A DNA stretch of 64,000 bases from the NCBI RefSeq assembly GCF_028548455.1, contig NZ_JAQQLF010000006.1, forward strand, positions 124,001-188,000. The letters are read 5' to 3'. The notes below the pieces were generated by a model. It ran no database searches. It was not told where the DNA came from and saw only the letters and a list, made by a program, of their open reading frames with translations. Positions 52,529-60,976 of this stretch are shown here, piece after piece. The translations under genes and the position numbers were made by a program. Position 1 is the first letter of the stretch. Each line of letters starts with the position of its first letter. The DNA comes from Vogesella aquatica. Its GTDB lineage: Bacteria; Pseudomonadota; Gammaproteobacteria; Burkholderiales; Chromobacteriaceae.

Positions 52529-53320
52529 ATGACATTCCAGAAAACCCTTACCTCGGCGGCCAACGATGAACTCAAACATCTGGGCCGCCTGCTTACTAAT
52601 GCGCGCGAGCGCCGCAAGCACGGCCAGCTGGTGCTGGAAGGCCTGCACCTGCTGCAATCTGCCATCGACGCAGGCTTGGGCATTGACGCTGTCTACGTAA
52701 ACGAAAGCGCGCAGCACCACGGCGAGCTGCTGCCCTTGCTGGCCAGGCTGGACCGCCGCCTGGCGGTGCTGGTGGCCACGCCGGTACTGGCCAAAGTCAC
52801 CGCGCTGGCCACCCCGGCCGAGGTGCTCACCGTGTGCCGCCGCCCGGCAGCGCACGCCACCGCCAGCGGCGCGCCGTGCGTGATGCTGGACGATGTGCAG
52901 GACCCGGGTAACCTCGGCACCATCCTGCGCTGTGCGGCTGCGGCCAACGTGCGCGATGTGTATCTGTCCAAAGGCTGCGTGGATGTGTACTCGCCCAAGG
53001 TGTTACGCGCCGGCATGGGCGCGCACTTTGCCCTGAATATCCACGAAGCGGCCGACCTGCCAGCTGCACTGGCCGCCTGGCCGGGCCGCAAGCTGGTCAC
53101 CCATCTGGAGGGCAGCGTATCGCTGTATGGCCAGGATCTGGCCGGTGATGTGGCTTTTGTGTTCGGTAACGAGGGGGCTGGTGTCAGCGCCGACGTGCTG
53201 GCGGCGGCCGACCTGCGTGTGCGCATCCCCATGCCTGGCCACGCCGAGTCACTGAATGTGGCCATGGCGGCGACCGTGTGCCTGTTCGAGCGCGTGCGCC
53301 AGCTGGAGACAGGCGCTTAA
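52529..53320 (+). CDS. TrmH/SpoU-family RNA 2'-O-methyltransferase
   Basis: A 263-residue SPOUT methyltransferase. N-terminal substrate-binding domain (about 1-95, LLTNARERRKHGQLVLEGLHL), then the trefoil-knot domain with motif 1 DVQDPGNLGTILRCAAAA, motif 2 VFGNEGAGVS and motif 3 IPMPGHAESLNVAMAATVCLFE. It modifies a ribose in rRNA or tRNA; the exact site is unknown. Confidence 0.92.
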   Translation: MTFQKTLTSAANDELKHLGRLLTNARERRKHGQLVLEGLHLLQSAIDAGLGIDAVYVNESAQHHGELLPLLARLDRRLAVLVATPVLAKVTALATPAEVLTVCRRPAAHATASGAPCVMLDDVQDPGNLGTILRCAAAANVRDVYLSKGCVDVYSPKVLRAGMGAHFALNIHEAADLPAALAAWPGRKLVTHLEGSVSLYGQDLAGDVAFVFGNEGAGVSADVLAAADLRVRIPMPGHAESLNVAMAATVCLFERVRQLETGA

Positions 53321-53406
53321 GGCTTGCCAGTATTGCCGCAGCATGGCAGGGTGAAAACCCTGCCATTTTCATTTGCGGCCAAGCTTGCGCCCGCCGGACA
53401 CTTGTC

Positions 53407-54333
53407 ATGCACATCGCCTTCGAACACCCGGGCCAGCCCGACATTATCGCCCTCATCACCGAGCTGGACGCCTACCAGGGCTGCCTGTACCCGCCCGAGG
53501 CCTGCTATACGCTGGATATTTCGGCGCTGAGCCAGCCGCAGGTGCGCTTTGCCGTAGCGCGTGACGCTGCCGGTGTAGCGCGTGGCTGCGCCGCTGTGGT
53601 GTTAGGCGCGGACTATGGCGAGATCAAGCGCATGTACGTGCAGCCGGCGCTGCGCGGGCAGGGCGTTGCCGCGCTATTGCTGCAGCAGCTGACAGCCGCC
53701 GCGCAGGCAGCCGGCTGCCCGGCGTTGATGCTGGAAACCGGACCGCTGCAGCCGGCGGCGCTAGCCTTTTACACGGCGCAGGGGTTTGCGCGCTGCGCCG
53801 CCTTTGGCGACTACCCCGGCCACCCTTTAAGCGTTTTCATGCACAAGCCGCTGGCTGACGATGCCGTGCCGGCGGGCTACCAGCTGCAGCCGTGCGTTGC
53901 TGACGATTTCGAGGCGCTGCTGGTGCTGCGCCTGGCTGCCATGCGGCCTAGCCTGGAAGCCATCGGCCGCTTTGACCCCGAGCGCGCGCGTGCGCGGTTG
54001 GCCGCCAGTTTTCAGCCAGCGGATACCCGCTGGATCGTGCGCGCCGGTCAGCGCATCGGCTTTCTGGCGCGTCGCCAGCTGGCCGACTGCCATTACCTGG
54101 ACCACCTGTATGTGCAGCCAGGCTTGCAAGGGCAGGGCGTCGGCGGTGCGGTGCTGCAGCAGGTGCAGGCCGAGGCGGCGGCAGCGGGTTTGCCGCTGTG
54201 CCTGGGGGCGCTGCGTGGCAGTGCGGCCAACCTTTTCTACCTGCGCCATGGCTTTGTGCCTACGCACGAAGAAGAATGGGATATCTACTACCGCTGGCAA
54301 GCAGCCACCAAGGTGACCAAGCCAGGGGTGTGA
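53407..54333 (+). CDS. Protein with two GNAT acetyltransferase domains
   Basis: A 308-residue protein with two GNAT units. The first (about 1-150) has EIKRMYVQPALRGQGVAALLLQ, followed by FYTAQGF. The second (about 160-300) has YLDHLYVQPGLQGQGVGGAVL, followed by FYLRHGF. Each has the acetyl-CoA Q/RxxGxG/A motif. This is a natural tandem fusion; substrates are unknown. The start at 53407 is the ATG directly before the first domain. Confidence 0.86.
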   Translation: MHIAFEHPGQPDIIALITELDAYQGCLYPPEACYTLDISALSQPQVRFAVARDAAGVARGCAAVVLGADYGEIKRMYVQPALRGQGVAALLLQQLTAAAQAAGCPALMLETGPLQPAALAFYTAQGFARCAAFGDYPGHPLSVFMHKPLADDAVPAGYQLQPCVADDFEALLVLRLAAMRPSLEAIGRFDPERARARLAASFQPADTRWIVRAGQRIGFLARRQLADCHYLDHLYVQPGLQGQGVGGAVLQQVQAEAAAAGLPLCLGALRGSAANLFYLRHGFVPTHEEEWDIYYRWQAATKVTKPGV

Positions 54334-54365
54334 TGGCAACCTGGGTTTGTCTTCTGGCAGGGAAT

Positions 54366-54396
54366 GCAAACGGCCGCACAGTGTGCGGCCGTTTGC
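54366..54396. terminator. Perfect 14-bp hairpin between convergent genes
   Basis: GCAAACGGCCGCAC and its exact complement around AGT. There is no T run on either strand. Each arm contains GGCCGCA or its reverse, part of the dispersed 10-mer. It separates the double GNAT gene and fdhE. Confidence 0.6.
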
Positions 54397-54437
54397 CATG
54401 GCGCTGCGTTTGGCCAAGGGTTGGCCGCGTGTCGTGC

Positions 54438-55322
54438 CTAGCTGTCACCGGCGATAAAGTACGGGTTCACGCCGATGCGGCCGTAACCCGCTTCGCCGGC
54501 CAGCATGTCCAGCATCAGGCTGGCCAGATCGTCGGCAAACGGTTCGGCCAGCGGGTCCAGCAGGGTGGACACGATTTTCAGCTCGCCGTGGCAGCTGTCG
54601 CAGCATTCTGCCTCTTGCACGGCGCGGTGCTGGTGCGGCTGTTTGTGGTTGGCGGCAGCCGGCTCGGCATCACGGTGCGCCAGGCTGCGGTATTGCAGCT
54701 GGCGGGTATTGCCGCAACCCAGGCATTTCACACGGGTGACGTGCCATTCGCTGGCGCACTGGCTACAGCAGGCATAGCGCACCGCGTGACCGCTGTCGCC
54801 GCGGCGCAGCAGCGATGCCACCGGTGGGGCGTGGCACACCGGGCAGTGGTCGCTCTCGGTATGTTGCAGGCGGCCAAGGTCACGCTGGCGGGCGCTGATG
54901 ACAGCCTGCACCTGCAGTGCCGCGCCCAGTAGCGGCAGGCCAGCCTGCAGCGCCGGGTTGGCCGCAGCGGTGCCGGCGCGCAGCGACAAGGCCAGGGCCT
55001 GCAGGGCGTCGTCGTCCATGGCCAGCAGGCAAAGTATGGCGCTGTGGCTGCCATCGCCCAGCGCCTGGCCCAGCGCCTGGTGCAGGCGGGCCAGTATGTC
55101 GCGCAGGCAGGCGGTGCTATTGACCGCCTGTTCGGCCAGGCTGTCGTGGCAAGCTTGCTGGGCTTGTGCGATGGCGGCGCAGCAGTGCAAGAAGTCGGCC
55201 ATGGCATGGCCCTGTGCCAGGGTGCGCAGGCGCTCGGCGCGGCGGGTAAATACCTGCTGGCCTGGCGGGCGTAGCGGCTGCGGGATAGCGGTGTCCTGAA
55301 TGGCCAGATCGTCAATAAACAT
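54438..55322 (-). CDS. fdhE: Formate dehydrogenase accessory protein FdhE
   Basis: A 294-residue iron-binding maturation factor for membrane-bound formate dehydrogenases. It has rubredoxin-like CxxC pairs: CPVC, CSQC, CLGC and CDSC. The start at 55322 (MFIDDLAIQDTAIPQPL) overlaps the end of fdhD by 11 bases; longer frames lie inside fdhD. It is the last gene of the fdnGHI-fdhDE operon. Confidence 0.9.
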   Translation of the reverse strand: MFIDDLAIQDTAIPQPLRPPGQQVFTRRAERLRTLAQGHAMADFLHCCAAIAQAQQACHDSLAEQAVNSTACLRDILARLHQALGQALGDGSHSAILCLLAMDDDALQALALSLRAGTAAANPALQAGLPLLGAALQVQAVISARQRDLGRLQHTESDHCPVCHAPPVASLLRRGDSGHAVRYACCSQCASEWHVTRVKCLGCGNTRQLQYRSLAHRDAEPAAANHKQPHQHRAVQEAECCDSCHGELKIVSTLLDPLAEPFADDLASLMLDMLAGEAGYGRIGVNPYFIAGDS

Positions 55323-56172
55323 GGTGTATTTCCGTTGCGTGGGCGGTAATAAGCCGCTCGGTATGGGTGTAGGCCACCAGGCGGCCGGGGCGGGCGAAGC
55401 CTGCCAGTAGCAGGCCGCATTGCCCGGCCAGCTGGGCCGCATAGGCGGTGGGAGCAGACACGGCGATCAGCGCCGCTATGCCGGCTTGCGCGGTTTTCTG
55501 CACCATTTCGTAGCTGGCACGGCTGGATACCAGCACAAAGCCGTCGCGGGTATCGATGCCCTGCCGGCGCAGCGCGCCGATGAGCTTGTCCAGTGCGTTG
55601 TGGCGGCCTACGTCTTCGCGTACCAGCACGATGCTGCCGTCGGCGTGGCAGTAAGCGGCCCCGTGGGCGGCACCGGTGGCCGCGTGCAGCGGCTGCCGTG
55701 CCGGCAGGGCGGCTACGGCGCGGGCGATGCTGTCGGCGTGCAAGGTTGGCCGCAAGGGCAGTGGCGCGATGGTTTGCGCCACGGCGTCCAGGCTATCTAC
55801 GCCGCACAGGCCGCAGCCGGTGCGCCCGGCCATATTGCGCCGCCGTGCTTTGAGCTGGCTAAAGCGCGCGCTGGCTATATCGAGCCGCAGCTCGATGCCG
55901 GCCTCGCTTTGCCAGGCCTCGCAGTCGTACAGCTCGCTGGCGTGGGCCAGGATGCCTTCGCTCAGGGCAAAGCCCAGCGCGAAGTCGTGCAGGTCGGCGG
56001 GGCTGGCCAGCAGCACTGCGTGCGAGACGCCGTTGTACACCATGGCCACGGGTACTTCGGTAATCAGCTGGTCGGTGGCGGCCACCGCGCTACCCGCCTG
56101 CAGGCGCAGTACCGGCAGGCACTGGCTGGCAGGCTGGGTGTCATCGGCAGGCACGGGCAGCGCGCAGCTCAT
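55312..56172 (-). CDS. fdhD: Formate dehydrogenase sulfur-carrier protein FdhD
   Basis: A 286-residue protein that transfers sulfur from IscS to the molybdenum cofactor of formate dehydrogenase. The catalytic Cys-x-x-Cys is CGLC in GRTGCGLCGVDSL. VREDVGRHNALDK and SSRASYEMVQK are family motifs. Its start overlaps the fdnI stop by 4 bases. Confidence 0.95.
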   Translation of the reverse strand: MSCALPVPADDTQPASQCLPVLRLQAGSAVAATDQLITEVPVAMVYNGVSHAVLLASPADLHDFALGFALSEGILAHASELYDCEAWQSEAGIELRLDIASARFSQLKARRRNMAGRTGCGLCGVDSLDAVAQTIAPLPLRPTLHADSIARAVAALPARQPLHAATGAAHGAAYCHADGSIVLVREDVGRHNALDKLIGALRRQGIDTRDGFVLVSSRASYEMVQKTAQAGIAALIAVSAPTAYAAQLAGQCGLLLAGFARPGRLVAYTHTERLITAHATEIHHVY

Positions 56173-56789
56173 TTTTGCTTGCCTGTCATGTCACGGTACC
56201 AGCGCGGGTGGTGCTTCTTGGCCCAGGCGTGGGTCACTACGCCTTCCACCATGGCGCGGATAGTGCCTTTTACCCAGAACGCGGCGTACACGTGCACGAT
56301 GATGCCGGCGATCAGCCCGGTGGCGGCCCAGGCGTGCGCCAGCAGTGCCAGGCGGATGACAGGGATGGGGAAATAGCCGGCAAAGTAAGGCCGCCAGGCG
56401 ATGAAGCCCGACACCAGCATCACGGCCATGCACACGCACATCAGCCAGAACATGCCTTTCTGGCCGCCGTTGTACTTGCCGGTATCGCCTACCTCGTGGC
56501 CGGACAGCACGGTTTTGACCGACTTCATCCAGCGGATGTCTTCGCTGTTGATCAGGTTGTGGTGCCAGTAACGGAAAAACTGCCGCGCAAAGGCCACGAA
56601 CATGATCACACCCACAAAGGGGTGGATGATGCGCGCCAGCTGCGGGGTGCCGAATACGCCGGTAAGCCAGAAGAAGGCCGGGTAGAAAAACGCCAGGCCG
56701 GAAATTGCCAGCAGGATGAAGCACACCGCCACAATCCAGTGGTTGATGCGTTCGGCTGCGCTATAGCGCTGGATCAGTTGCTCTTTCAT
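56169..56789 (-). CDS. fdnI: Formate dehydrogenase cytochrome b556 (gamma) subunit
   Basis: A 206-residue inner-membrane subunit with four helices that binds two hemes b and passes electrons to quinone. [39 protein letters not shown] and [21 protein letters not shown] contain the expected histidines. It overlaps fdnH (4 bases) and fdhD (4 bases). Confidence 0.94.
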   Translation of the reverse strand: MKEQLIQRYSAAERINHWIVAVCFILLAISGLAFFYPAFFWLTGVFGTPQLARIIHPFVGVIMFVAFARQFFRYWHHNLINSEDIRWMKSVKTVLSGHEVGDTGKYNGGQKGMFWLMCVCMAVMLVSGFIAWRPYFAGYFPIPVIRLALLAHAWAATGLIAGIIVHVYAAFWVKGTIRAMVEGVVTHAWAKKHHPRWYRDMTGKQK

Positions 56790-57688
56790 GCCTTGTCCTC
56801 CTGTTTGGCGGCAGGGTTGGCCGCAGCGTGTTCATCGTCGTCGTCCGGGCGGTTCGGGCCCACGGTGATGTAGTGGAAGAAGCCGAACAGGCCGGCGGCG
56901 GCAATGCCGATGGTGGCCAGCGGTTTGAGCCAGCCTTTCCACAGCTGCACGGTGGTGCTGATGGCCGGGTCTTTGGGCAGGCCCGAGTACTGTTCCGGCT
57001 TGTCGGCGTGGTGCAGGACGTACATCACGTGGGTACCGCCCACGCCTTGCGGGTCGTACAGGCCGGCATTGGCGTAGCCACGGGTTTTCAGGTCGGCCAC
57101 GCGGGTGGCGGCCACGTCTTTCATGTCTTCCTTGCTACCGAACTGGATGGCGCCGGTAGGGCAGGTTTTCACGCAGGCTGGCTCCTGGCCTACCGATACG
57201 CGGTCCGAGCACATGGTGCACTTGTAGGCCTTGTTGTCCTTCTTGCTGATGCGCGGCACGTTGAACGGGCAGCCGGAAATGCAGTAGCCACAGCCGATAC
57301 AGTTTTCCTGGTGGAAATCCACGATGCCGTTGCTGTACTGGATGATGGCGCCCGGCGACGGGCAGGCTTTCAGGCAGCCAGGGTCGGCGCAGTGCATGCA
57401 GCCGTCTTTGCGGATCAGCCATTCCAGCTTGCCGTTGCTTTCTTCTTCGGCAAAGCGCATCACCGTCCAGGCGTCGGCGCTCAGGTCGGTGGGGTTGTCG
57501 TAGACGCCGATGTTGTGGCCAACCTCCTCGCGGATGTCGTTCCACTCCGAACAGGCCACCTGGCAGGCCTTGCAGCCGATACAGGTGGAAACGTCGATCA
57601 GCTTGGCGATTTCGATGGTTTTGCGCGCCTGCGGGCTGGCCGTGGGGCTGGCGGAGCGGCGGGTGATATCAAGTGATTGCAGTGCCAT
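56786..57688 (-). CDS. fdnH: Formate dehydrogenase iron-sulfur (beta) subunit
   Basis: A 300-residue subunit with four [4Fe-4S] clusters: [41 protein letters not shown] and the cysteines in CTMCSDRV and [11 protein letters not shown]-terminal membrane anchor (about 250-275, [17 protein letters not shown]) is followed by an acidic tail. It carries electrons from FdnG to FdnI. It starts 13 bases after fdnG ends. Confidence 0.95.
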   Translation of the reverse strand: MALQSLDITRRSASPTASPQARKTIEIAKLIDVSTCIGCKACQVACSEWNDIREEVGHNIGVYDNPTDLSADAWTVMRFAEEESNGKLEWLIRKDGCMHCADPGCLKACPSPGAIIQYSNGIVDFHQENCIGCGYCISGCPFNVPRISKKDNKAYKCTMCSDRVSVGQEPACVKTCPTGAIQFGSKEDMKDVAATRVADLKTRGYANAGLYDPQGVGGTHVMYVLHHADKPEQYSGLPKDPAISTTVQLWKGWLKPLATIGIAAAGLFGFFHYITVGPNRPDDDDEHAAANPAAKQEDKA

Positions 57689-57701
57689 GGTCCGGGGCTC
57701 C

Positions 57702-60700
57702 TCAGGCTTTTTCCAGGTTGACCAGGAAAGATTTGTACTCGGGGGTCTGCGTATTGCAGTCGCCCACGGCAGGCGGCAGGCTGTTGGTCAGGTAGCCTTT
57801 TTGTGCCACGCCTTCCCAGCCCCAGTGCAGCGGAATGCCGATCTGGTGTACGGTCTGGCCGTTCACCTGTAGTGCCATCAGCCGCTTGGTGACCACTGCC
57901 TTGGCCTTGATGAAGCCGCGCTTGGAGCTGACCTTCACTGTGTCGCCTTGCACGATGCCTTTTTCTTTTGCCAGTGCTTCGCCGATCTCGACAAACTGTT
58001 CCGGCTGCGCAATGGCGTTCAGCAGTACCGACTTGGTCCAGAACTGGAAGTGCTCGGTCAGGCGGTAGGTAGTGCCCACGTACGGGAACTCCTTGTGCGT
58101 GCCCAGGCGTTCGCGGTCGGTCTTGAAGATGCGTACCGCCGGGCTGCTGACTACCTTGGGGTGCAGCGGGTTGGTACCGATCGGGCTTTCCATTGGCTCG
58201 TAGTGCTCGGGGAAGGGGCCGTCGGCCAGCTTGTCGGTACAGAACAGCCGCGCCACGCCTTCTGGGTTCATGATGAACGGGTTCATGCCGCTATCCGGGC
58301 CGGCGTCGGCCTTGAAGTCGGGGATGTCGGCACCGGCCCATTTTTCGCCGTTCCAGCCAATCAGCTTGCGTGTTGGGTCCCACGGTGCGCCGGCCGGGTT
58401 GCAGCTGGCGCGGTTGTACAGGATGCGGCGGTTGGCCGGCCACGCCCACGACCAGCCTGGCGTGTTGCCCAGGCCGGTGTCGGTGTTGTCGCGGCGTGCC
58501 ATCTGGTTGCCGGCCTGCGTCCAGCTACCGGAGAAAATCCAGCACGCGCAGCTGGTGCTGCCATCGTCCTGCAATGCGGCAAAGCCTGGCAGCTGCTCGC
58601 CTTTCTTGGCCAGGAATTTGCCGGCCTCTTTCGGGTCCGGCAGGTCGGCCAGCGCCTTGCCGTTCATCTCGCGCGCCAGCTCTTCTGCCGATGGCGCGTT
58701 GGGGTCGCGGTAGTTCCAGGCCACGTTCAGGATGGGTTCGGCCACCTTGCCGCCTTCCTGCAGGTACATCTGGCGCAGGGTGTTGAACAGCTCGCCGATG
58801 ATCTCGTTGTCGCCCTTGGCTTCGCCCGGTGCGTCGGCGCCTTTCCAGTGCCACTGCAGCCAGCGTGCCGAGCTGACGATGGCGCCGTCTTCCTCGGCAA
58901 AACAGGTGGACGGCAGGCGGAACACCTCGGTGTGGATGTCGGCCGGGTTCACGTCGTGCGACTCGCCGTGGTTTTGCCAGAAGGTGGACGTTTCGGTGGC
59001 GATCGGGTCGATGATCACCATGTATTTGAGCTTGCTGAACGCCTGGGTGACCTTGGTGGCGTCCGGGAACGACGCCAGCGGGTTGAAGCCCTGCACGATA
59101 AAGCCATTCATCTTGCCCTGGTGCATCAGTTCCACGATGTGCAGTACGTCGTACAGCTTGTCCCACTTGGGCAGCCAGTCAAAGCCCCAGTTGTTGTCTG
59201 CGCTGGCCTTGTCGCCCCAGAACCATTTCATCAGGCTGACAAAGAACTTGGGCGTGTTGCTCCAGTAGTTGAACTGGTTAGGCTGCAGCGCCTTGGGCGT
59301 GGTTTTGGCGATGTAGCTGGCGTAGTCGGGGTGGTCTTTCTCGTTGGGCAGCGTCAAGTAGCCCGGCAGGGCGGTAGACAGCAGACCCAGGTCGGACAGG
59401 CCCTGGATATTGGAGTGGCCGCGCAGCGCGTTCACGCCGCCGCCGGGCATGCCCATATTGCCCAGCAGCAGCTGGATCATGGCCATGGTGCGGATGTTTT
59501 GCGCGCCCACGGTGTGCTGGGTCCAGCCCAGGGCGTACAGGATGGTGCCGACTTTGTCCGGGCGGGCGGTTTCGCCCAGCTGTTTGCATACTTCCAGAAA
59601 GCCTTCTACCGGCGTGCCGCACAGATTGGTCACTACTTCCGGCGTGTAGCGGGCAAAGTGGGCTTTCATCAGGTTCCACACGCAGCGCGGGTGTTGCAGC
59701 GTGGGGTCGGTCTTGGCGTTGCCGTCGGCGTCCAGCTCGTAGGCCCAGCTGCTGCGGTCGTACTTGCCCTTGGCTTCGTCGTAGCCGCTGAACAGGCCTT
59801 CCTCAAAGCCAAAGCCTTCGCCCACGATAAAGCTGGCGTTGGTGTAGGCTTTGACGTACTCCCAGTGGATCTTGTCGTGGGCGATCAGCCAGTTGATCAC
59901 GCCGCCCAGGAACGGGATGTCGGCACCGGCGCGAATCGGCATGTACAAGTCAGACACCGCCGCGGTGCGGTTGTAGCGCGGGTCTACCACGATCAGCTTG
60001 GTGCCGCGGGTTTTCTTGGCTTCGATCGCCCACTTGAAGCCCACCGGGTGCGCCTCGGCAGCATTGCCGCCCATCACCAGGATAAAGTCGGCGTTCTTGA
60101 TGTCCACCCAGCTATTGGTCATGGCGCCGCGGCCAAAGGTCGACGCCAGCGCCGATACGGTAGGGCCGTGGCAGACGCGGGCCTGGGCGTCGGTAGCGAT
60201 AATGCCCAGGCTGCGCAGGAATTTTTGCGTGATGATGCCGGTTTCGTTGGAGCCGGCCGAGGCGGTGAGCATGGCGGTGGTCAGCCAGCGGTTCAGTGGT
60301 ACGCCGTCGGCATTCTTGTCCAGCACATTGGCGTCGCGGTCGGCCTTCATGTGTTTGGCAATACGGTGGATCGCGTCGTGCCAGCTGATACGCTTCCACT
60401 CGTTGCTGCCGGCTTCGCGTACTTCCGGGTATTTCAGGCGTTTCGGGCTGTGGATGAAGTCCAGCAAGCCGGCGCCTTTGGGGCAGAGCGAGCCGCGGCT
60501 GACCGGGTGGTCCGGGTCGCCTTCGATGTGCATGATTTCCGCTTTGGCGTTCTTGGCACCGTCACCCAGGCTGTACAGGATCAGGCCACAGCCCACCGAA
60601 CAGTAGGTACAGGTGTTACGCGTTTCGCGGGCGCCCAGCAGCTTGTACTGGCGCACCTCGGCCAGCGCCTCGGCCGGGCTGAAACCCATGGCTACCAGGC

Positions 60701-60758
60701 TGGAGGCGCCTACTTGCGCCGCGCTGAGTTTGAAAAACTGCCGCCGGTTCACTTCCAT
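57702..60758 (-). CDS. fdnG: Formate dehydrogenase catalytic (alpha) subunit, Cys form
   Basis: A 1018-residue periplasmic molybdopterin enzyme oxidising formate to CO2. The N-terminus is a Tat signal ([12 protein letters not shown], Arg5-Arg6). A [4Fe-4S] motif [14 protein letters not shown] follows. The molybdenum ligand is Cys196 in [10 protein letters not shown], exactly where E. coli FdnG has selenocysteine 196, so no selenium is needed. HGRGAMTN-like [18 protein letters not shown] and [11 protein letters not shown] are also present. AAGGAG precedes the ATG, and a sigma54 promoter lies about 50 bases upstream. Confidence 0.96.
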   Translation of the reverse strand: MEVNRRQFFKLSAAQVGASSLVAMGFSPAEALAEVRQYKLLGARETRNTCTYCSVGCGLILYSLGDGAKNAKAEIMHIEGDPDHPVSRGSLCPKGAGLLDFIHSPKRLKYPEVREAGSNEWKRISWHDAIHRIAKHMKADRDANVLDKNADGVPLNRWLTTAMLTASAGSNETGIITQKFLRSLGIIATDAQARVCHGPTVSALASTFGRGAMTNSWVDIKNADFILVMGGNAAEAHPVGFKWAIEAKKTRGTKLIVVDPRYNRTAAVSDLYMPIRAGADIPFLGGVINWLIAHDKIHWEYVKAYTNASFIVGEGFGFEEGLFSGYDEAKGKYDRSSWAYELDADGNAKTDPTLQHPRCVWNLMKAHFARYTPEVVTNLCGTPVEGFLEVCKQLGETARPDKVGTILYALGWTQHTVGAQNIRTMAMIQLLLGNMGMPGGGVNALRGHSNIQGLSDLGLLSTALPGYLTLPNEKDHPDYASYIAKTTPKALQPNQFNYWSNTPKFFVSLMKWFWGDKASADNNWGFDWLPKWDKLYDVLHIVELMHQGKMNGFIVQGFNPLASFPDATKVTQAFSKLKYMVIIDPIATETSTFWQNHGESHDVNPADIHTEVFRLPSTCFAEEDGAIVSSARWLQWHWKGADAPGEAKGDNEIIGELFNTLRQMYLQEGGKVAEPILNVAWNYRDPNAPSAEELAREMNGKALADLPDPKEAGKFLAKKGEQLPGFAALQDDGSTSCACWIFSGSWTQAGNQMARRDNTDTGLGNTPGWSWAWPANRRILYNRASCNPAGAPWDPTRKLIGWNGEKWAGADIPDFKADAGPDSGMNPFIMNPEGVARLFCTDKLADGPFPEHYEPMESPIGTNPLHPKVVSSPAVRIFKTDRERLGTHKEFPYVGTTYRLTEHFQFWTKSVLLNAIAQPEQFVEIGEALAKEKGIVQGDTVKVSSKRGFIKAKAVVTKRLMALQVNGQTVHQIGIPLHWGWEGVAQKGYLTNSLPPAVGDCNTQTPEYKSFLVNLEKA

Positions 60759-60813
60759 CGGACTCTCCTTTTTATCGCTATTCGTTTGACGTACGCCGGG
60801 TTGCGCAATAGCC

Positions 60814-60830
60814 TTGGCATAGCATTTGCC
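60814..60830 (+). promoter_or_regulatory. Sigma54 (-24/-12) promoter toward the response regulator
   Basis: TTGGCATAGCATTTGCC, with GG at 60816-60817, ten bases, and GC at 60828-60829. The transcript would start near 60841 and run into the regulator gene at 60977. Confidence 0.55.
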
Positions 60831-60836
60831 GTGCCC
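60821..60836 (-). promoter_or_regulatory. Sigma54 (-24/-12) promoter of the fdnGHI-fdhDE operon
   Basis: The minus strand reads GGGCACGGCAAATGCT, two mismatches from TGGCACG-N4-TTGCW with correct GG-N10-GC. The transcript would start near 60810, about 50 bases before fdnG. It overlaps the opposite-facing sigma54 promoter, so only one can be bound at a time. Confidence 0.6.
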
Positions 60837-60914
60837 GGGGTGGGGTTTTTACGTATGTCACGAATAAACAAGGCTTTACGTGATCCGGCCTGCCGCCGGT
60901 AGCAATAAAAGCCA

Positions 60915-60958
60915 GACAAATAGTCCCAATGCCCCTGTGCCGGGTGCGACTATTTGTC
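60915..60958. promoter_or_regulatory. Inverted pair of the predicted enhancer element
   Basis: GACAAATAGTCCCA (60915-60928, + strand) and GACAAATAGTCGCA (60945-60958, - strand). The 11-bp cores are perfect inverted repeats 33 bases apart centre to centre, near three helical turns. They lie about 110 and 143 bases upstream of the predicted fdnG transcript start. The element also occurs twice before moaA. Confidence 0.7.
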
Positions 60959-60976
60959 CGTAGAAGGAGTAGGGTC

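Noticed and set aside
57948-60902. A 984-codon open frame on the + strand
   Set aside because: It is the shadow of fdnG on the opposite strand; its translation is low-complexity (Val, Gly, Ala, Arg, Gln) without domains, while fdnG is unmistakable.
60929-60976. Upstream ATG for the sigma54 regulator
   Set aside because: No Shine-Dalgarno, and it would place coding sequence over the inverted enhancer element; the TTG at 60977 has AAGGAG at good spacing.
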